Origin: Rhynochetos jubatus
Lineage: Eukaryota; Chordata; Aves; Eurypygiformes; Rhynochetidae
DNA length: 64,000 bases
Assembly: GCA_027574665.1 (NCBI GenBank)
Contig: CM050654.1
Coordinates: 30,523,722 to 30,587,721 of the forward strand
Direction: 5' to 3'
The position numbers were made by a program, and so were the translations under genes. This document shows, one piece after another, positions 48,501-62,084 of the stretch. The notes below the pieces were generated by a model that was not told the origin of the DNA, did no database searches, and saw only the letters and a list, made by a program, of their open reading frames with translations. Position 1 is the first letter of the stretch. The number at the start of each line of letters is the position of its first letter.

Positions 48501-49230
48501 AACTTAAAAAAAAAAAAAAATCCAAGGAATTTATCACAGTGGTCTGATGAATTAAGTTTGTATTCAGAAGGGTTGATTAAAACCAGTATACCAATTAAAG
48601 ATCCGTATGCAGATTGAAACAAAATGTGAGGGCACGGGAGGAGGAAGAGATGTCAAAATTAGCGACCAATAACCTCTAAATCTTGTGGTAAGGACAATTT
48701 CAGTTTCAATACTAGAAATTTCCAAGATGTTCCACAATCACACTGTGCAAGCAGCTGGTAAAGTCACATGTGCAAGCTTCATCCTCACTGTCCTTTGGAT
48801 ATTCGCTACAGCAGATGTGAAATCAGCACTGAGCTGTACTTGCCTGTTTGAAAGTACTCGTGTGCCACTTGCATGGCGTAGCCAGGTTGAAAGACCTTGC
48901 CCGTGCTAGCATCATGTAACCAGTGCCTGCCGAAAGTGCTCAGCAACTGTGTTCTGCGTTGGAAACCAACTGTGCAATGTATACTCATTCAGGAACCTGG
49001 CAGGGAGGAAGAGTCTGGAAAAATCCCCTTTTTTTTCCCCATTTGCATGCTGCATCCTCCCCAAGCAGTGAGCAAGCGGCTGCCTGTCACCTCTGCTCTC
49101 TGAAAGCTACCATCATCTTTTCCAACCAAAGCCTCTGCAAATCATTTCCCACATTTGAACAAATCCCAGAGTGAAAGGTAAATAATACTGTGACACCTCA
49201 GACAAGTTGGTTTAACAGGTAGCTTGTTAC
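45546..49230 (-). other. CLASP1: CLASP1 intron, 3.7 kb
   Basis: A GT-AG intron downstream of the cassette exon. Simple A-rich tracts occur near 46780 (as T), 47800 and 48505-48520. No transposon or extra exon is recognised. Confidence 0.8.
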
Positions 49231-49347
49231 CTGGGAGAGTAAGAGCGTCTGAAAGTCTTGTGGGAAGGAGCAGTGGGGATGGAGTTAGGCTGAGAAAGGG
49301 GAGGGGGGTGCTTCGACAGCCCGTCTGCACTCCAACCCCAGAACCGA
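49231..49347 (-). CDS. CLASP1: CLASP1 cassette exon (Trp/Pro-rich insert)
   Basis: A 117-nt exon from acceptor ACGGCAG|TCGG to donor CCCAG|GTAACA. It completes a serine codon, then reads RFWGWSADGLSKHPPPLSQP and NSIPTAPSHKTFRRSYSP, ending two bases into a codon. Its length is a multiple of three and both ends are in the same phase, so skipping it gives LSP-S-MLDYD without a frameshift. The insert matches the human CLASP1 sequence I recall (RLWGWSADGLAKHPPP). A pyrimidine tract about 70 bases long, with UCUCU motifs, precedes the acceptor. Confidence 0.93.
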
Positions 49348-52300
49348 CTGCCGTGATCAGAGGAGAAACAAAAGAGAGAAAAAAACAGAGAAAGGAGAGG
49401 GAGAAAAAAAAAAAAGAAACTATAATCTGAGTGGCTTAGTGCTGTCATGCTGCCTTGGAGAGAGAGAAAAAAATTAATAGAAACAAAATTAAACAAGAAT
49501 ACTCCATTGAGCCCCATAAGTTATTGTTTTGGCCTTTATTATTAGTTTCCACTTTTATTCCTACAAAATAATACAGTTCATACAAAAATAGTCCCCGCTT
49601 GTACTAACCAGTAAATTTTACAAATGGGCACAGCCTCTACAAACAACTCTTGGGATGCTCTAGGTGAACAACCCCTGGCCACACATCTGTATTCAAACTC
49701 TAAGCACGTATTCGCGAGCAACAGGATTTCCCTGGAAGAAAGGAAAGTTGACTTTTTTTCTATCAGAACCCCGAAAGTAACTTGTCAAGTTTGGCTCTCG
49801 GTGCCTCTATAAGAGCCTGCAACCGACCCCTACACAATGAGACAACCTTTGTTCTTAAGATCTGATCCTATTTTGCCAGATTCAACGTGATCCCAAACAC
49901 ACAATGAGTGAAAGCCAGTCTAGAGTGTAAACGTATCATGTAAACTAGGGACTTGGCCCAGGTCTCAGCAGACCAGCCTGGAAAGACTGGATGAAACCAG
50001 CCTCTAAGTCGACTCAGATCTCTCCAACTTCCACAAGCCCCTTCTGGTTACTGTTTCGTCCTGTGTCTTTGGGTCAGGGCATCCATCCCTGTGCCAATTT
50101 GTCTAACCTTTGCTTTTGTCCCGTTCCCTTCAGGGTACATGGATTTTCAAAATCATCTTCTAGATAAGAATATAGATGCTTGAAACGATGGAGTATTCAG
50201 GACACTGCTTTGTTTCTATTAAGTTTAAGCACACCATCAGAAAGTCACATTTGTGTACACACAAGTGAAAGTTACTGCAAGATTAGAAGCGGCAAACAAA
50301 TCAAGAATTGCTCCAGTGCAAACAGCAGCAAAGCCAGCTGAAAACCCTCAAGAGTGGTGTCAAGAAATGCACTCGTTAACCAGCAACCAAAGCCCGTAAC
50401 TACTATGGAAATACACCAGACACCAAGAGTGCTGATCCCAAGTCTCACAGCGCAGGTCTCACCTACCTGCAAACAGGCCACCAAACAACACAGACTTGTC
50501 CTTACTGTATAAGGTGGGTGGCTTATTTCAATTCTTTTTCCATGCCCTGCCTTGTTCAACTTAATACTGAAACTCTCAAATTTTATTTTCAATGGTATTT
50601 TCTGTTGTCAGTAAAAAACAGGCATGTAAAATACACAGCCAAATAAAAGTGTTAGCCTTCTACTTTGATGCTTCTCCTCTAGAGATCTTTGACGGACCGA
50701 ATTTTTTTTTTTAAATAACTGGAACTACACCTAGGATTATGGGCTACTAATAAAGGCAGAAGGAGTAGGGCAAAACTATTCATTTGATAATCCTTCAAAT
50801 AGTCCTACAGAATTCCAGGTGAAAATTCATAACCTGAAAGTAACATTTGAGTTTACACACGTTCATTCGCCATTCAGATCAGTATTCTTGCACTGGAGGG
50901 CTTCACAACTTACTATTTTCCTTTTTGTCATACTAAATCATTTAATAAATCTCAGATTTTCTCTGTCCAACACAAACTCAAGCCATTCATCTGAGCATTG
51001 CCCAAGAAACATTCTTTCCTCTCAGTCAGAAGTCTGGTTTATTTTGTATTATTTTTGGTCTCCTCAAGTGCCCCCTCCCTCCCCCGGCTCCTCTTCTTCA
51101 GAAAACATCTCTTTCCCCCGTAACTCTCCTCCTCAGAAGCTAAAACTGTGAAGATAAAAAAAACCCAAGCAGGTACAAATGCAGAAACAACTCACAGATG
51201 GGGTGGGTATGTTTCAGTGATCATGAAGCAGAACTGGATGGAGGAAAGGAAAGCAGAAGGAAGGCCCTGAAATCACATTACCCTGCTCAAGACACTAACA
51301 TCAGGGGATACTTAAGCAGATGTTATCATCTGTGATCTGGATAGGCAAATTAGCTGTTTGCATCAGCAAAGTCCAGTTCCACCTAAACATTCAAAATATA
51401 CCCAGAGAGCTCAAATGCATGTACACACAGACACACATACACACAAAATAGAGGTCATCTGTAGTTCAGTTGTGATGGCAATAATATGGGAGAAGTAATG
51501 TGACCTAAGGGCAATGGCATACACACATACTACAGAAAGTCCACATGAATGAAGCCTTGCTGACCAGTATTGAGGATATTGTCCAAAAACCATCAGTAAT
51601 ATGGGAGAACAGCTGTGCTTAGCAGCATTTTTATACTCCACCAGGACCCAGACTATCCTTTCTACGCAGAGCCCAGTCCCAAAGATATATATGCCTCTAG
51701 ATAAGACTCCTCCAATCTGTGCATCAAGGAAAAATTCAAAGGAAATTATAATCTTCAAAACCAAAGCTGGCATTAAGAATTGGAAATAATCACTCAACTG
51801 ACTGCACTTGGGCTGCCTGTACAAGGCAGGTATGGACATGGTAAGCAAGGCCCACACATGGAGCACTCCAAGAAGCAATGGGCGTACACAACCTTGGTAC
51901 AACCCTTAGGCACTGGGTCCCATAAAAACGTAAAGCTGACCCTAATTTCAGAGGAAGGCTACGTAGAGAACTGTGGGAATCTTTATCCTTTCACACTGTC
52001 ACTTGAATCACTCGGGTGTGCTCATTTTCCAAGTTTATAGAGAGAAAAGTGACATTCTACACCCTGACGAATAGCAAATGACAAGCATTTGTAATGGAAA
52101 CATGAGACAGAAGCATCTATACCCACACCTGTGATACTGCAGTGTACCCTGCTTCCCATAGTGTGTTAGCACAGCTTCCACAGCCTTTGTTCTGAAAGAA
52201 GGACGACCACATGCACTCCTCAGAAACAGAGCTAGATTCTCCCTTGTTCTGGAAGTCAGGACCACGCTCAAACTGTGCTACACAAGATGTTTTCAAGAAG

Positions 52301-54352
52301 GATGCAGTCCACCAGAGCAGCAGAAGTTACTGCCACCGATGTGCAGTACTTGCCACCACCCCTTCTACAGATGGTACAAATCTGCAGCTACTGTTACTGC
52401 TGAGGTCACTCACCAAAAAAAGCAGAACTTCTCCCCCTGAGTATTTTTTAAAAGGGCTTTTATAGCAGCTTCCACCTGTGGTTGAAGAGCAACTTACACA
52501 TCACTCTTGAATAACTAAATCCAGCAAGGAAGCAGGACACGCTTCTTCGGTTCTTGAAGAGACACCTGCATTTTTGGATCAACAACTCCAAGAACTCCGT
52601 AGAAAACTGAAGGAATGATTGTTTTTTAAATCAAATTCCTAGCCCACTGCATCAGTGGCAGTTTTAGTCTTGACAACTGAATGGCAGAATGCTCTGGAAT
52701 TACATGCCCTCTCTAAATACTCCTTGAGAACCTATCACATGGGAAAAAACCCTCCAGTTCCTAAACCCAAACTGCTAGAAAAAAACAGCAACAACTAAGT
52801 ATTAAGTGTACTCTGAATGCTTTAATCAACGTTTTGATACATGCATCCTGACATCAAGAGGTGAGAGGAATGCAAAGACAAACTGAAAAGCAATGAGTGA
52901 AGTGACAAAACACAGTCGTGTCCCAATGGCAAAACCCAAAAAGCACGGTAAAAGGTAAGCGCCTCATGCACACGTGGCCAGCAAAGCCACAACGTAACCA
53001 CAGGGAGACATATCTCTGTTTATAATTTCCCATGACAGAAATCAGCAGGGCAACAATGCTCAAGCTAGTCAAAAAGGAAACAACATCGTTGGAACCATTC
53101 CTTGAAACTCTACCCCATAATTTCTTAATGAAACCTTTGTTGAAAAAAACCACAATAGGCAACGCGACCTTGGCTTGCAACCTCTCTGTCTAGTTTTGGA
53201 TTACAACAGATTTAGGGGTCACAAAGATGTATTTAGATATCCAAAATTTTCTCAGGAAATCCCATGCGCTCCTCATATGGTGCTGGAATTAGTATAGATA
53301 CTCATTAAAGGCTAAAAGCCTGTGTTTTTCCTGACACATGGGAACTCACATGTCTACGCATCCCTCCAGACAGGGTTTAGCAAGTCACGACAGGGCTGAA
53401 CAACAGATTTCAGTGTAAATTACTCCACTGGACTACAAACTGCAGTCCTCACCCAACACATTGCTTTCATCTCTTCCATGACAAAGGGAAGTGACCTCCC
53501 ATGGAGAGGGCAGGCAGACAACAGCAGCAGTTTTTAAGGTTTTCCAGCATGAATCAAAGCTTGCCCAGGTAACTGGACGCCAATATTTCCACGATCATCG
53601 AGCATACTGTTTAAATTCTTATCTCCTCTGCTCTAAGGTTTATGCTGCAAACATGTACATTCCCAATATACAAGAGTCCATGTTTGCTCAATAAAGGGTT
53701 TTGAAGCAGACCACTGTGTTCTAGGGTAACATCTGCAGCTTCAGCAAGACACCTGGTTGCAACAGACCAGCTGCCCGAAGGATCAGGTACTCATTTGCTG
53801 GTGAGCAGCCAGGAGAGTGATTTGAGAGGTATTCAGCATCGAAACAGTCACCACCTCTGCTTGTTCTGTATCCTCACAAAGCATCAGAGGGGACCAGGGG
53901 AACTGCTCTCAGCAGCCCAAGCACTGCACTACAGTCGGATGAATTGCTTATCATAAGTGTACACCTAAAAAATAGACACCATCTGAAACCCTTGATACGA
54001 AAGTCATCATATACTTTGTGACATCTGCAACCTCAACACGACCTCATTTCTAATGCTGCCATTTAATATTACCTTTATTGAACTCAAAACTGTGATTCTG
54101 CAGAAGGCCTAGTTGTAAAAGAAAATTAGTATTGTAAGAAAATACAGTAAGATGACAGATAACATGAGGACTGGAACACTGAAATCAATCATCAACCATG
54201 TATTATCCTGTTCAAATGCTGTTTATTTGGAGCAATCTACTGTAAACTTTTGGTCTTGTTTTTGCTTTCAGTGTGAGTCATTCTGCAAATGAACACTCAG
54301 TGTTGAAATCCTTTAACATTTTGCAAGTGGTTTAATTAGCCTGCCGCATTAC
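49348..54352 (-). other. CLASP1: CLASP1 intron, 5.0 kb
   Basis: A GT-AG intron. It holds the long pyrimidine tract next to the cassette exon and a short CA-rich stretch at 51419-51446. No transposon or exon is recognised. Confidence 0.8.
51419..51446. repeat. Imperfect (CA)n microsatellite
   Basis: GTACACACAGACACACATACACACA, a CA repeat interrupted by G and T. Confidence 0.7.
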
Positions 54353-54459
54353 CTTGGAGACAGTCCACCATGGGAACAGTTGGTAGGTGAAGTTAAGGGG
54401 CTGGTTCTGCTGCTGGAGTGCCGGGAAGGAGTCCGACCAAGGGTATTGCTGGGGGAACC
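54353..54459 (-). CDS. CLASP1: CLASP1 exon, serine/threonine-rich linker
   Basis: A 107-nt exon (35 codons plus two bases) from acceptor TGCCAG|GGTTCC to donor CCAAG|GTAATG. It begins GSPSNTLGRTPSRHSSSRTS, then PLTSPTNCSHGGLSP. It is a disordered Ser/Thr/Pro-rich linker with several SP and TP sites, plausible targets of proline-directed kinases. That is an inference from sequence. It splices in phase either to the cassette exon or directly to the 45.4 kb exon. Confidence 0.96.
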
Positions 54460-55709
54460 CTGGCACAGAAGCAGAGAGACAGGAATTAGGAACACATTGC
54501 AGTGCACAGGCAGGAGTACAGAACAACAGGTCCAAATATTGCCCTTGTTTGCGCTAGACAAGCTTAGTGTAGTTTTGGTTCTGGCTCTTGACCTAAAAAT
54601 CTGCAGCCACAATTCATATATTCTTGACGGTGCTGCTCTGAGGATAAAGAAAGCACATGTGCACTTTTCTACAATCCACAGTACCTGCAATTTTAACTAC
54701 ACAACACGTACAGCCTGCAAATATTGCCAGGGGAACGGTTTATCAATCCACCCGCTACCCAGCTTCTCAGACACGATTTGCCAGGCTCCAGAGCACGCAG
54801 ACCATTACCCTGGCAATTTAGCAATTTCATTACGCAGCTATTGCCCGCATTGTCTAAAGCCTTCTGATTGTGCTTGTTACGAGCTTAAGTAAGCAATATA
54901 ACTTAGCATTTTTCCACTGGCCTCCATAACAATTTCTACCACAGCAAAATGAGTAGAAATCGCTCCCAGTTCTGACTATTCACACAAAGTCGAAGGTACT
55001 AGAGAATCCAGTCCGTTTGCCTGGAAGCCTAATGCTGCAGTTCTAGCTTACACAAAGGTCTACTTGTCCCTATGGAAGTGCAAAGATAGGAGCATTCAAA
55101 TCACAAGATCTCCACATAAAAAAGGCAAAACATACCCTAATTCTTGCTGCTCTGAGGGGATAAAGAAGCTTAGAAGCACACTTTAATCATCTACTAACAT
55201 ATTCCTTCAGAGAAATAAAAATATGTAAGAGCTTCATGTAAAACCAAAACATAAGGTGATAAGTGTAGACTGAGGAGACCTTGTAGGTCACATCACAGAT
55301 CCTGCAAGCTTCTTACTAGACAATGTCTCTGTTATTAAACCAATTTCAATAGCAGTGGTAAGCCCAGGAAATCTGTGGTATCAGGATCTCTGTTTTAGCC
55401 AAAAGGTCGTTACTGGCAGGATTTTCAAAAGCACGACCAACTTGAAAGCACAAACCCCATCAACTTTCATGCTCTTTTCTAATATTTTCTTTTTTAATCT
55501 GTACTGGTTATGACTATATTAAATTTAAAAATAACTGAGTTTTTTGTTTTAACGGTCCCTGTGAAAGCAACATCAAACAGAAGCCTCTGTTGCCATATTG
55601 CTCCAAGACAACAGTTACAGATAATTCATGCTACTGAACATCTGCAACAGCTTATCAATGAGCTGCTGTCTTCGGGGCTCTGCTGTTCGCAAGGAGAAGG
55701 GCCTCTCAC
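54460..55709 (-). other. CLASP1: CLASP1 intron
   Basis: A 1.25 kb GT-AG intron with no recognisable insert. Confidence 0.85.
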
Positions 55710-55853
55710 CACACTGGTGTTACTGGAGTTCTTGAGGTGGTTGTGCAGGAGCTTGGTAGCACCATCCTGGAATGTTTTAGGCAAGGCACCAAGTAACATG
55801 GTAAACTCAGGAGTGTTCAATTCAAAGAGGGAAATCAGGACTATTTGTGCTGC
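55710..55853 (-). CDS. CLASP1: CLASP1 exon, end of central TOG domain
   Basis: A 144-nt exon (48 codons, phase 0) from acceptor TTCAG|GCAGCA to donor GTG|GTGAGA. It begins AAQIVLISLFELNTPEFTML, then LLHNHLKNSSNTSV at its end. It encodes the last helices of the central TOG domain and the start of the linker. AAQIV and LKNSSNTSV are CLASP1 forms. This is the most 5' CLASP1 exon in the window; the preceding one should end with a SSDVRK-type segment. Confidence 0.97.
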
Positions 55854-57976
55854 CTGAAAAGAAGAAGAAAAGAGATGACCATCAGTTTCATTCTTTGAAA
55901 ACAGCATGCGTTCTGTTGGTAACGATCCTTACGGTAAATGAATGTTTCACTCAAAACGAAGATTCCCATACTAGACAAATTTTCGACATATTCCTTGTGA
56001 TGTGTCATAGGGAGTAGCTAACTGCTATAGTTAGCTTTTTAGTTGCTAGAGCTTACAATACACTTTTGCATTTATATCATTCACTTCTCAGATGTGAAGT
56101 GTACAGCTATTCACAGCTAATGAGAAAATCTTAACCATCTTCTTGTCCACCATGTATTTCAATTGAACAAGTTACTGCAAAAATGTACAGGAAACAAATA
56201 AAACCAGAAGCTTGGTAAGTGTGAAGAATCTAGGACTGCAATTTGTCATTCCCATGCTTTCTATTTTCAGTGTACATGGGACTAGTTCCCTTCCCACCCA
56301 GCCTCTCCACTTCCTAAGCATCTGAAAAGTTTGTTTCATCAGACAGACAATCCCCGCTTGTGTTTTCCCACCTCTCCTTGCAAGTCTCACCACTGAGACT
56401 GTTTCAGCAACAGAAGACTGCATCTCAAGGGGAAGATCTACTGTGATGGAAGAACTACCACTCACGCCCATGGACAGGCTAAACCCCACCAGATTCCCCA
56501 ACTTTAATAAGGAATATTAATAAGTGAAACCAGGGTACCAGTGAAAATTGAGAACTTTACCATTAATTTCACTGGACAGGGTTTGCCCTGTCTGCCTGGA
56601 AGAATAGCTGCCAGAACAGGATCTCCAGTGAACTCCATTAGCAAACACACAGCCCTGCGTACCCTGAACTAAAACAATGGGAATGGAAGCAGAATAAAAC
56701 ACAGAGTGCAGATCTGCAAGAGTAATTAACACCACATGTTCCTAACTATACTTCCCCAGCAGCACACAGCTCGTGAATTGCACCAGTTCTGAGGTTTTTT
56801 CCCTGCTGTTTTTGCCTTGAAAATATTCAAAAATCTGAAAATTGATGTAAAAAAACAATACAAATGAAGCAGTGGTGAAGGACCTCTGACGGTCTGCAGC
56901 ACCACCTTCTCCAGCAGGGGTGTAGCCATTGATATATCAACCTCCAGAACACATACCTGGATACAAAGCAGCGGCTTAGGCTCACAGAGCAAGCAGCAAA
57001 GCCACACGTGCTCATATTTTGGAACAGCACACACAGAGGCTTACGAAGAGCAGACACTTGTGACTGACCCTGTCAGGAACTTTCTAAAGCTTTCTAAAAA
57101 TGAGAAAGTACTATAAAGACGGTGAAAATACAATTCATTGCTGTGGCAATAACTGTACATCCATTGTTCTCATCAATTCAAAGGAGGAATTTTTAGTAAT
57201 GTGTTTGTAAAGTTGCAATAATTAAGTGTATCTGCAGTTCCCTGTGAAGTGGAATCCTGTAGCAGATGATGAACTTGGGCACACAAAACCCCTTTCATAG
57301 TGGAGAGAAATCACAGTACCTCATTGTTTCAGTTGCAATTCAAGCTATACTGTTCCCTCGGCTACCAGCCCCAATTTGCAGTAATACAGCTTTGTATGTT
57401 AAAACATTTTCCATCCATGAAAGTTTGTTAAGTAACATCCTTCTCATATGGCCAACAAAGAAACTGAGGCACACAACACTCAACGGGCTTCCAGGGACTG
57501 CAGCAAACAACAGGTCTTCAGACTCTTCCTTCCAGATGGATCATGCAGCCTCCTGTCAAAACTCTCACTGACTTGAACAGAAACACGGCATGTCATTATT
57601 CACTTCACACTAAAGAGCTAAGGATGAAAGAAGCAGGGATAATTTTCCCTGTGGCTTTCTTAACTCCATACTCTACCCTCCTCTGACCTGAAGTTTTGGG
57701 CAACTCTGCCATGAAGCCTGCCTGGTATCCAACAAGGATGTGTATTTCTGTCCATTTAGATCCAAGAACTTAAGTTTTCACCAGCATAGTATTTTCTGTA
57801 ATAAAAATATTACTGCAAACAAGAGATCTTAGAACAACAATCAGCGTGTTGAGCTGAATGCAAAGTGACAAGTCATGCCGAAGTTCATTCCCGTTTGTGA
57901 ATGGCATGCATATCCCACATGGTTAGGAAGTGAACATGCAGATCTTCTGTGTCGGAACAAGCAGATTTCATTGATT

Positions 57977-58032
57977 AAAAAAAAAAAACCAACCAAACAA
58001 ACAAAAACCAGTCCAAAAAACCCACAAAACCA
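57977..58032. repeat. A-rich tract with CCAACC/CAAA units
   Basis: Twelve A, then ACCAACCAAACAAACAAAAA and ACCCACAAAACC-like sequence. Similar A-run plus ACCAACCC tracts occur at 25127-25172 and 25330-25372. Confidence 0.7.
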
Positions 58033-58882
58033 AGAAAAATTGATCAAGAAGGTTTCCCAGGTTGAGACACTGCTCAGACCAGAATACCTAGAGATATCAA
58101 CTCGTAAGTCAGAAGCTGCCCAAGGTACAGTGAGGTGGGAAAGGATTTAAGATACCTCTGTCCCAGATACTTCCCACCCATGGGTTAGAAGTAAGGTCGC
58201 CCTTGGAGATCTCCTATGTAAACAGAGCAAAGCAGGTGCAAGAGCAGACACACTCTACAACGCGACATTCCAGAGGCACCCTCCTAGTGTGCCAGAGAGG
58301 TCCAAGATGCATCTCAGATCTGAGCAAAACCTTCACCAAAGCTCCATCAGGGACTTCATCATCCTGTGGCTTCGCTTCAAAGCGCAGCATTATCTAATTG
58401 GTACAGTCTGACCCTGACACACAAACTCTGATAGCACAGATGTCATGCCACAGGACTTTCTGAGGGAAGTTTCAGCTCCCGTTAGTCACTTCAATTTTGT
58501 TCCACTTCCTTGTTTTGGCTTTAATGAAAACAGGACTGTGTCCACCCTCCCTCTCTTTGCACAAAATACAGCTCGTCTTTAGGAGCGTCTGCCAGTATTC
58601 TGTGTAGCCAGTGCTCTTCAGTAGCTTTGCTGTTGCCTGCAAATAGGTCACTGGGCTTTGAACTAAGTGCTGAACAGTCGCTCACAATGCTTGATCTTAT
58701 GTGGCTTAATCTTTCTTTCTGAAAGAAAGCAGACTTATAGCTTATGCTTTTTGAAATAAAGCCAAGTACTACTATATAGCCTGGGAGTGATGCTCCAGTA
58801 AAGCTCAAAAGCAACACTGAAGCTACGTGGATTAACCTTGGCTGTGCTCTTTTTAAACAGTCCTCAGTCATCCAACTACACT

Positions 58883-59257
58883 TGGAATGACAGCATGGTT
58901 TGAGTTGGAAGGGACCTTAAAGACCATCCAGTTCCAAACCCCTGCCATGGGCAGGAACACCCTCCACTAGACCAGGGTGCTCAAAGCCTCATCCAGCCTG
59001 GCCTTGAACACTTCCAGGGATGGGGCATCCACAGCTTCTCTGGGCAACCTGTGCCAGTGCTTCACCACCCTCTCCATGAAGAATCTCTTCCCCACATCCA
59101 ATCTAATTCTACCCTCTCTCAGTTTAAATCAGTTACCCCCTGGAACCTGTCGCCCCTTCAGGTACTTGAAGGTGCTCTAAGACCTCCCTGGAGCCTTCTC
59201 TTCTCCAGGCTGAACAAGCCCAACTCTCTCAGTCTGTCCCAAAGGAGAGGTGCTGAG
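58883..59257 (-). mobile_element. CR1 LINE 3' fragment
   Basis: The reverse complement of a CR1 3' region, about 375 bases. It begins with a mutated 3' end (GGAATGACAGCATGGTTTG) and then AGTTGGAAGGGACCTTAAAG. It continues through CCATGGGCAGGAACACCCTC and CACAGCTTCTCTGGGCAACC to AGGCTGAACAAGCCCAACTC. It overlaps nearly all of the copy at 19.2 kb and extends further 5' in the element. Confidence 0.93.
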
Positions 59258-62084
59258 AGGTGCTTCTAGGTTTATTTCAGACAAAAGTAATTTGAAAGTC
59301 CAGCCATGAATTCTAACTTGCAATTTAACACACAAAGGTCTTGGTACCTGCTACCATGAAATCAAGAACACTTGTCGCTGACCTCAAAAGCTGGAAGGTC
59401 CATGTGAGCTTGAAGTCACATTTATAACATGCTCCACGTTTCACCCTTGCAATACTTCCCAGTTCTAATACAGATAATTTTATTTCAGTAATGAAGAGCA
59501 TCATCCCTACACCTGTCTTTTAGACCTGGACACACTTGATAGTCCTCTAAATTTCGTAAGTTTCATGTATCTAGCACAAATTTATCTAGTCAAGGGACAT
59601 CTTTTACAGGTAATGTTCTTAAGGGTTTTAAATCAGTGGACTTTCCGCTTGTGACAAACCAGAGGACATTTTCATAATCCCAGAATGACTGGTCATTTCT
59701 GAAAATCTTGACCCTTGTTTCATTAGATTACTCAAGGAGTAGATAAAGTTAAAACAAGCAATAAAGAACTTAATTCTGTACACAATGTACAAACATTCTC
59801 CATGCAACACTCGTGCTTGATGATATATAGGTTGATGAAAGAGCAATATCTGAATTTTCCCTTGCCTTTGTGTCCCTGTACCATTAGCGTGGAACACTAA
59901 TCCATCTCCTTCCAGCGACATACAACACAGACCCTACAGATTATCTAATCTTAAATAAAGCAGTTCTCTGCTGGCTTGAGCTGGAGAAACTCCAGTGACT
60001 TCAGAGCCTGACTATGCTAGTGAGGGGGTCTGGCTCCACGTCAGGTTCTTGAATCATTTGCAAAGTATCACTTATGTAACTTCATTATTTTCCTTATAAC
60101 AATGCAGCAATGGATCAGGCTCCACAAGCCGGCAGCAGCTCCCCAAGTTTCACACTTCGGTCCGTGCAATTCATGCTGTCCAACAGTGTCAGCTGCTAAA
60201 GGGACACAAATGCTTTACCAGCTTCGGGTTTTCTGTTTTCACCTAGACAGTGGGTGTTGGCCAGATCTGTTAATATCTGTAACCTCCGCAACCTGGCTGA
60301 ATTATAATAAAGTCTTTTTGAAGTAGTTTAGGCTCATTAAGAAAAAAATATCAAGGCTTACTGGAAAATTCTGCTGATTTTAGAGAGGAATTGTGGTCAG
60401 CGAGCTAAGATTAACCCAAGCACCTCAGGATCGCTGCTGCCGCTGGTTCAGGAGACCAAGCAGAGTAAGCAGCCATTTGCCTGAGCGATATGAAAGCAGT
60501 TTTCAACTTACTCAAACTTCTACTGGCAATGGGCTCACAACACTGTCAGTCCCATAGAAGGGGAAGACCTCATACTCTGACTTTTTTTGAGGAACTACAG
60601 CAGGAGCGTTAACATATAAGCACAGCAAAGCCAAAAATTACTTCACAGGCAGACACTTTTTTTTCCAGGGTCTCAGTCAAGGTCTCTACACAGCTAGACA
60701 GTTGAGTAGGGACTGCAAACAAGATTAGTGTGATTAGTGCACACAGCTTTTAGTCTACCTGTTTACATTTCTCTTCCAAGTTTCCTTCACCGGGCCCTGA
60801 GGAAGCTGTAGTTGTCCTAGCTGGCAAATCCTCACCCACCCAACTATGCATGGTCTGGGTTTGACAAATAGGAAAGTTGGTATCATTTAGAGAAAGCATA
60901 GATTTCAACTAAATCATCTAAATAGTACACATATTATATTTTGCAGAAGAGTTTTCATGAGTAGCTTGCTTAATTTCAAGTTACAAAAAGCATTAATATT
61001 TAACCCAAAGAGCAATTCTTTCAGCAGAGGGCAGCACTGGCTCAAAAATTAAATTCAGCCATAACTCTCAGGCTTACAGATCACCCATCCCTTAGTGCTC
61101 CTAAGAGACTTTGCTTTGGCAGCCTCACGACTGTCCCCATCACCACCTGAAAACCTCAGCTAAGGTGCAGAGGTTTGGCAGCGCTGCACCGAGGTGGCAC
61201 CAGGGCTCACGCCTGGCCAACCAGACGCAGGGGAATAGGTGCTTGCATCTGCCCACACCTACCCATGCAGTTCAGAGGAAGCAGCAGTTCAGAACTTGCA
61301 AACTCCTGACTCCAGTCTGGGTACCAGTGTGAGAGACCAACACTGTCTAGAAACGCCTTTTATCATGTGATCAGTCTGGGGAAGATCCACAGTAATGTCT
61401 GCTTGCTTTTGACAAACATAATCGTACCCTGTATGCACCATTCGTTTCACCATCTGGTCTAAGGCAAATGTGGTTTTAATGACTTAAGGCATATCGGAAC
61501 AGAGAAACTCTCTCTCATGTCACTTTGAATCATACTAAGCTGCAGATCAAATATAGATCCACCAAGCTCAAGAAGCAGCAATGACACATTAGGTAGCTTG
61601 TATTAGCACACACTGGCATAGGGCAATGCTTTGCTTCCCCAGTGAGCATAGCTGATGTTAAATGAATTAAATTCACATCTGAGAGTGTCTGTGGGCTCTA
61701 AACAAGTGTTATTTAAGTGTACTTTCCAGCAGACAATTAAGTGTTAACTGGCACCAAGCTAACAATCTACCAGACCAAACCTCCTGCTTGTTCCTTTTTC
61801 AGGTCTAGGATCAGATGGCCATCCACATTACTGATATGGTAAGACAAAGCACAACGGCTTCATCAGTTCATATATAATCCAAGTATGTTAGCTTGAGCAC
61901 ACAGTTTTTAACAGTTTTCCCAAAAGACTTCTAATAGAATATGCTGTTTACATCCACATCCTGAAAAGGAAGAACTTGTTTAACAGATTTAAATACAGTA
62001 GTCACGTACAGATTAAATCCACTTTGCTATTGTGCTTTACACAGCATGCACAATACATCATGAAAGGCTTCTACAAGTCAATGG

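Noticed and set aside
49231..49347. NSIP in the cassette exon as an EB-binding SxIP motif
   Set aside because: SxIP needs Ser or Thr two residues before Ile. Here that position is Asn. The known CLASP EB-binding motifs lie further upstream, outside the window.
59628..59921. A 97-codon minus-strand frame in the last CLASP1 intron
   Set aside because: No resemblance to CLASP1 or any family I recognise, and no paired splice sites.
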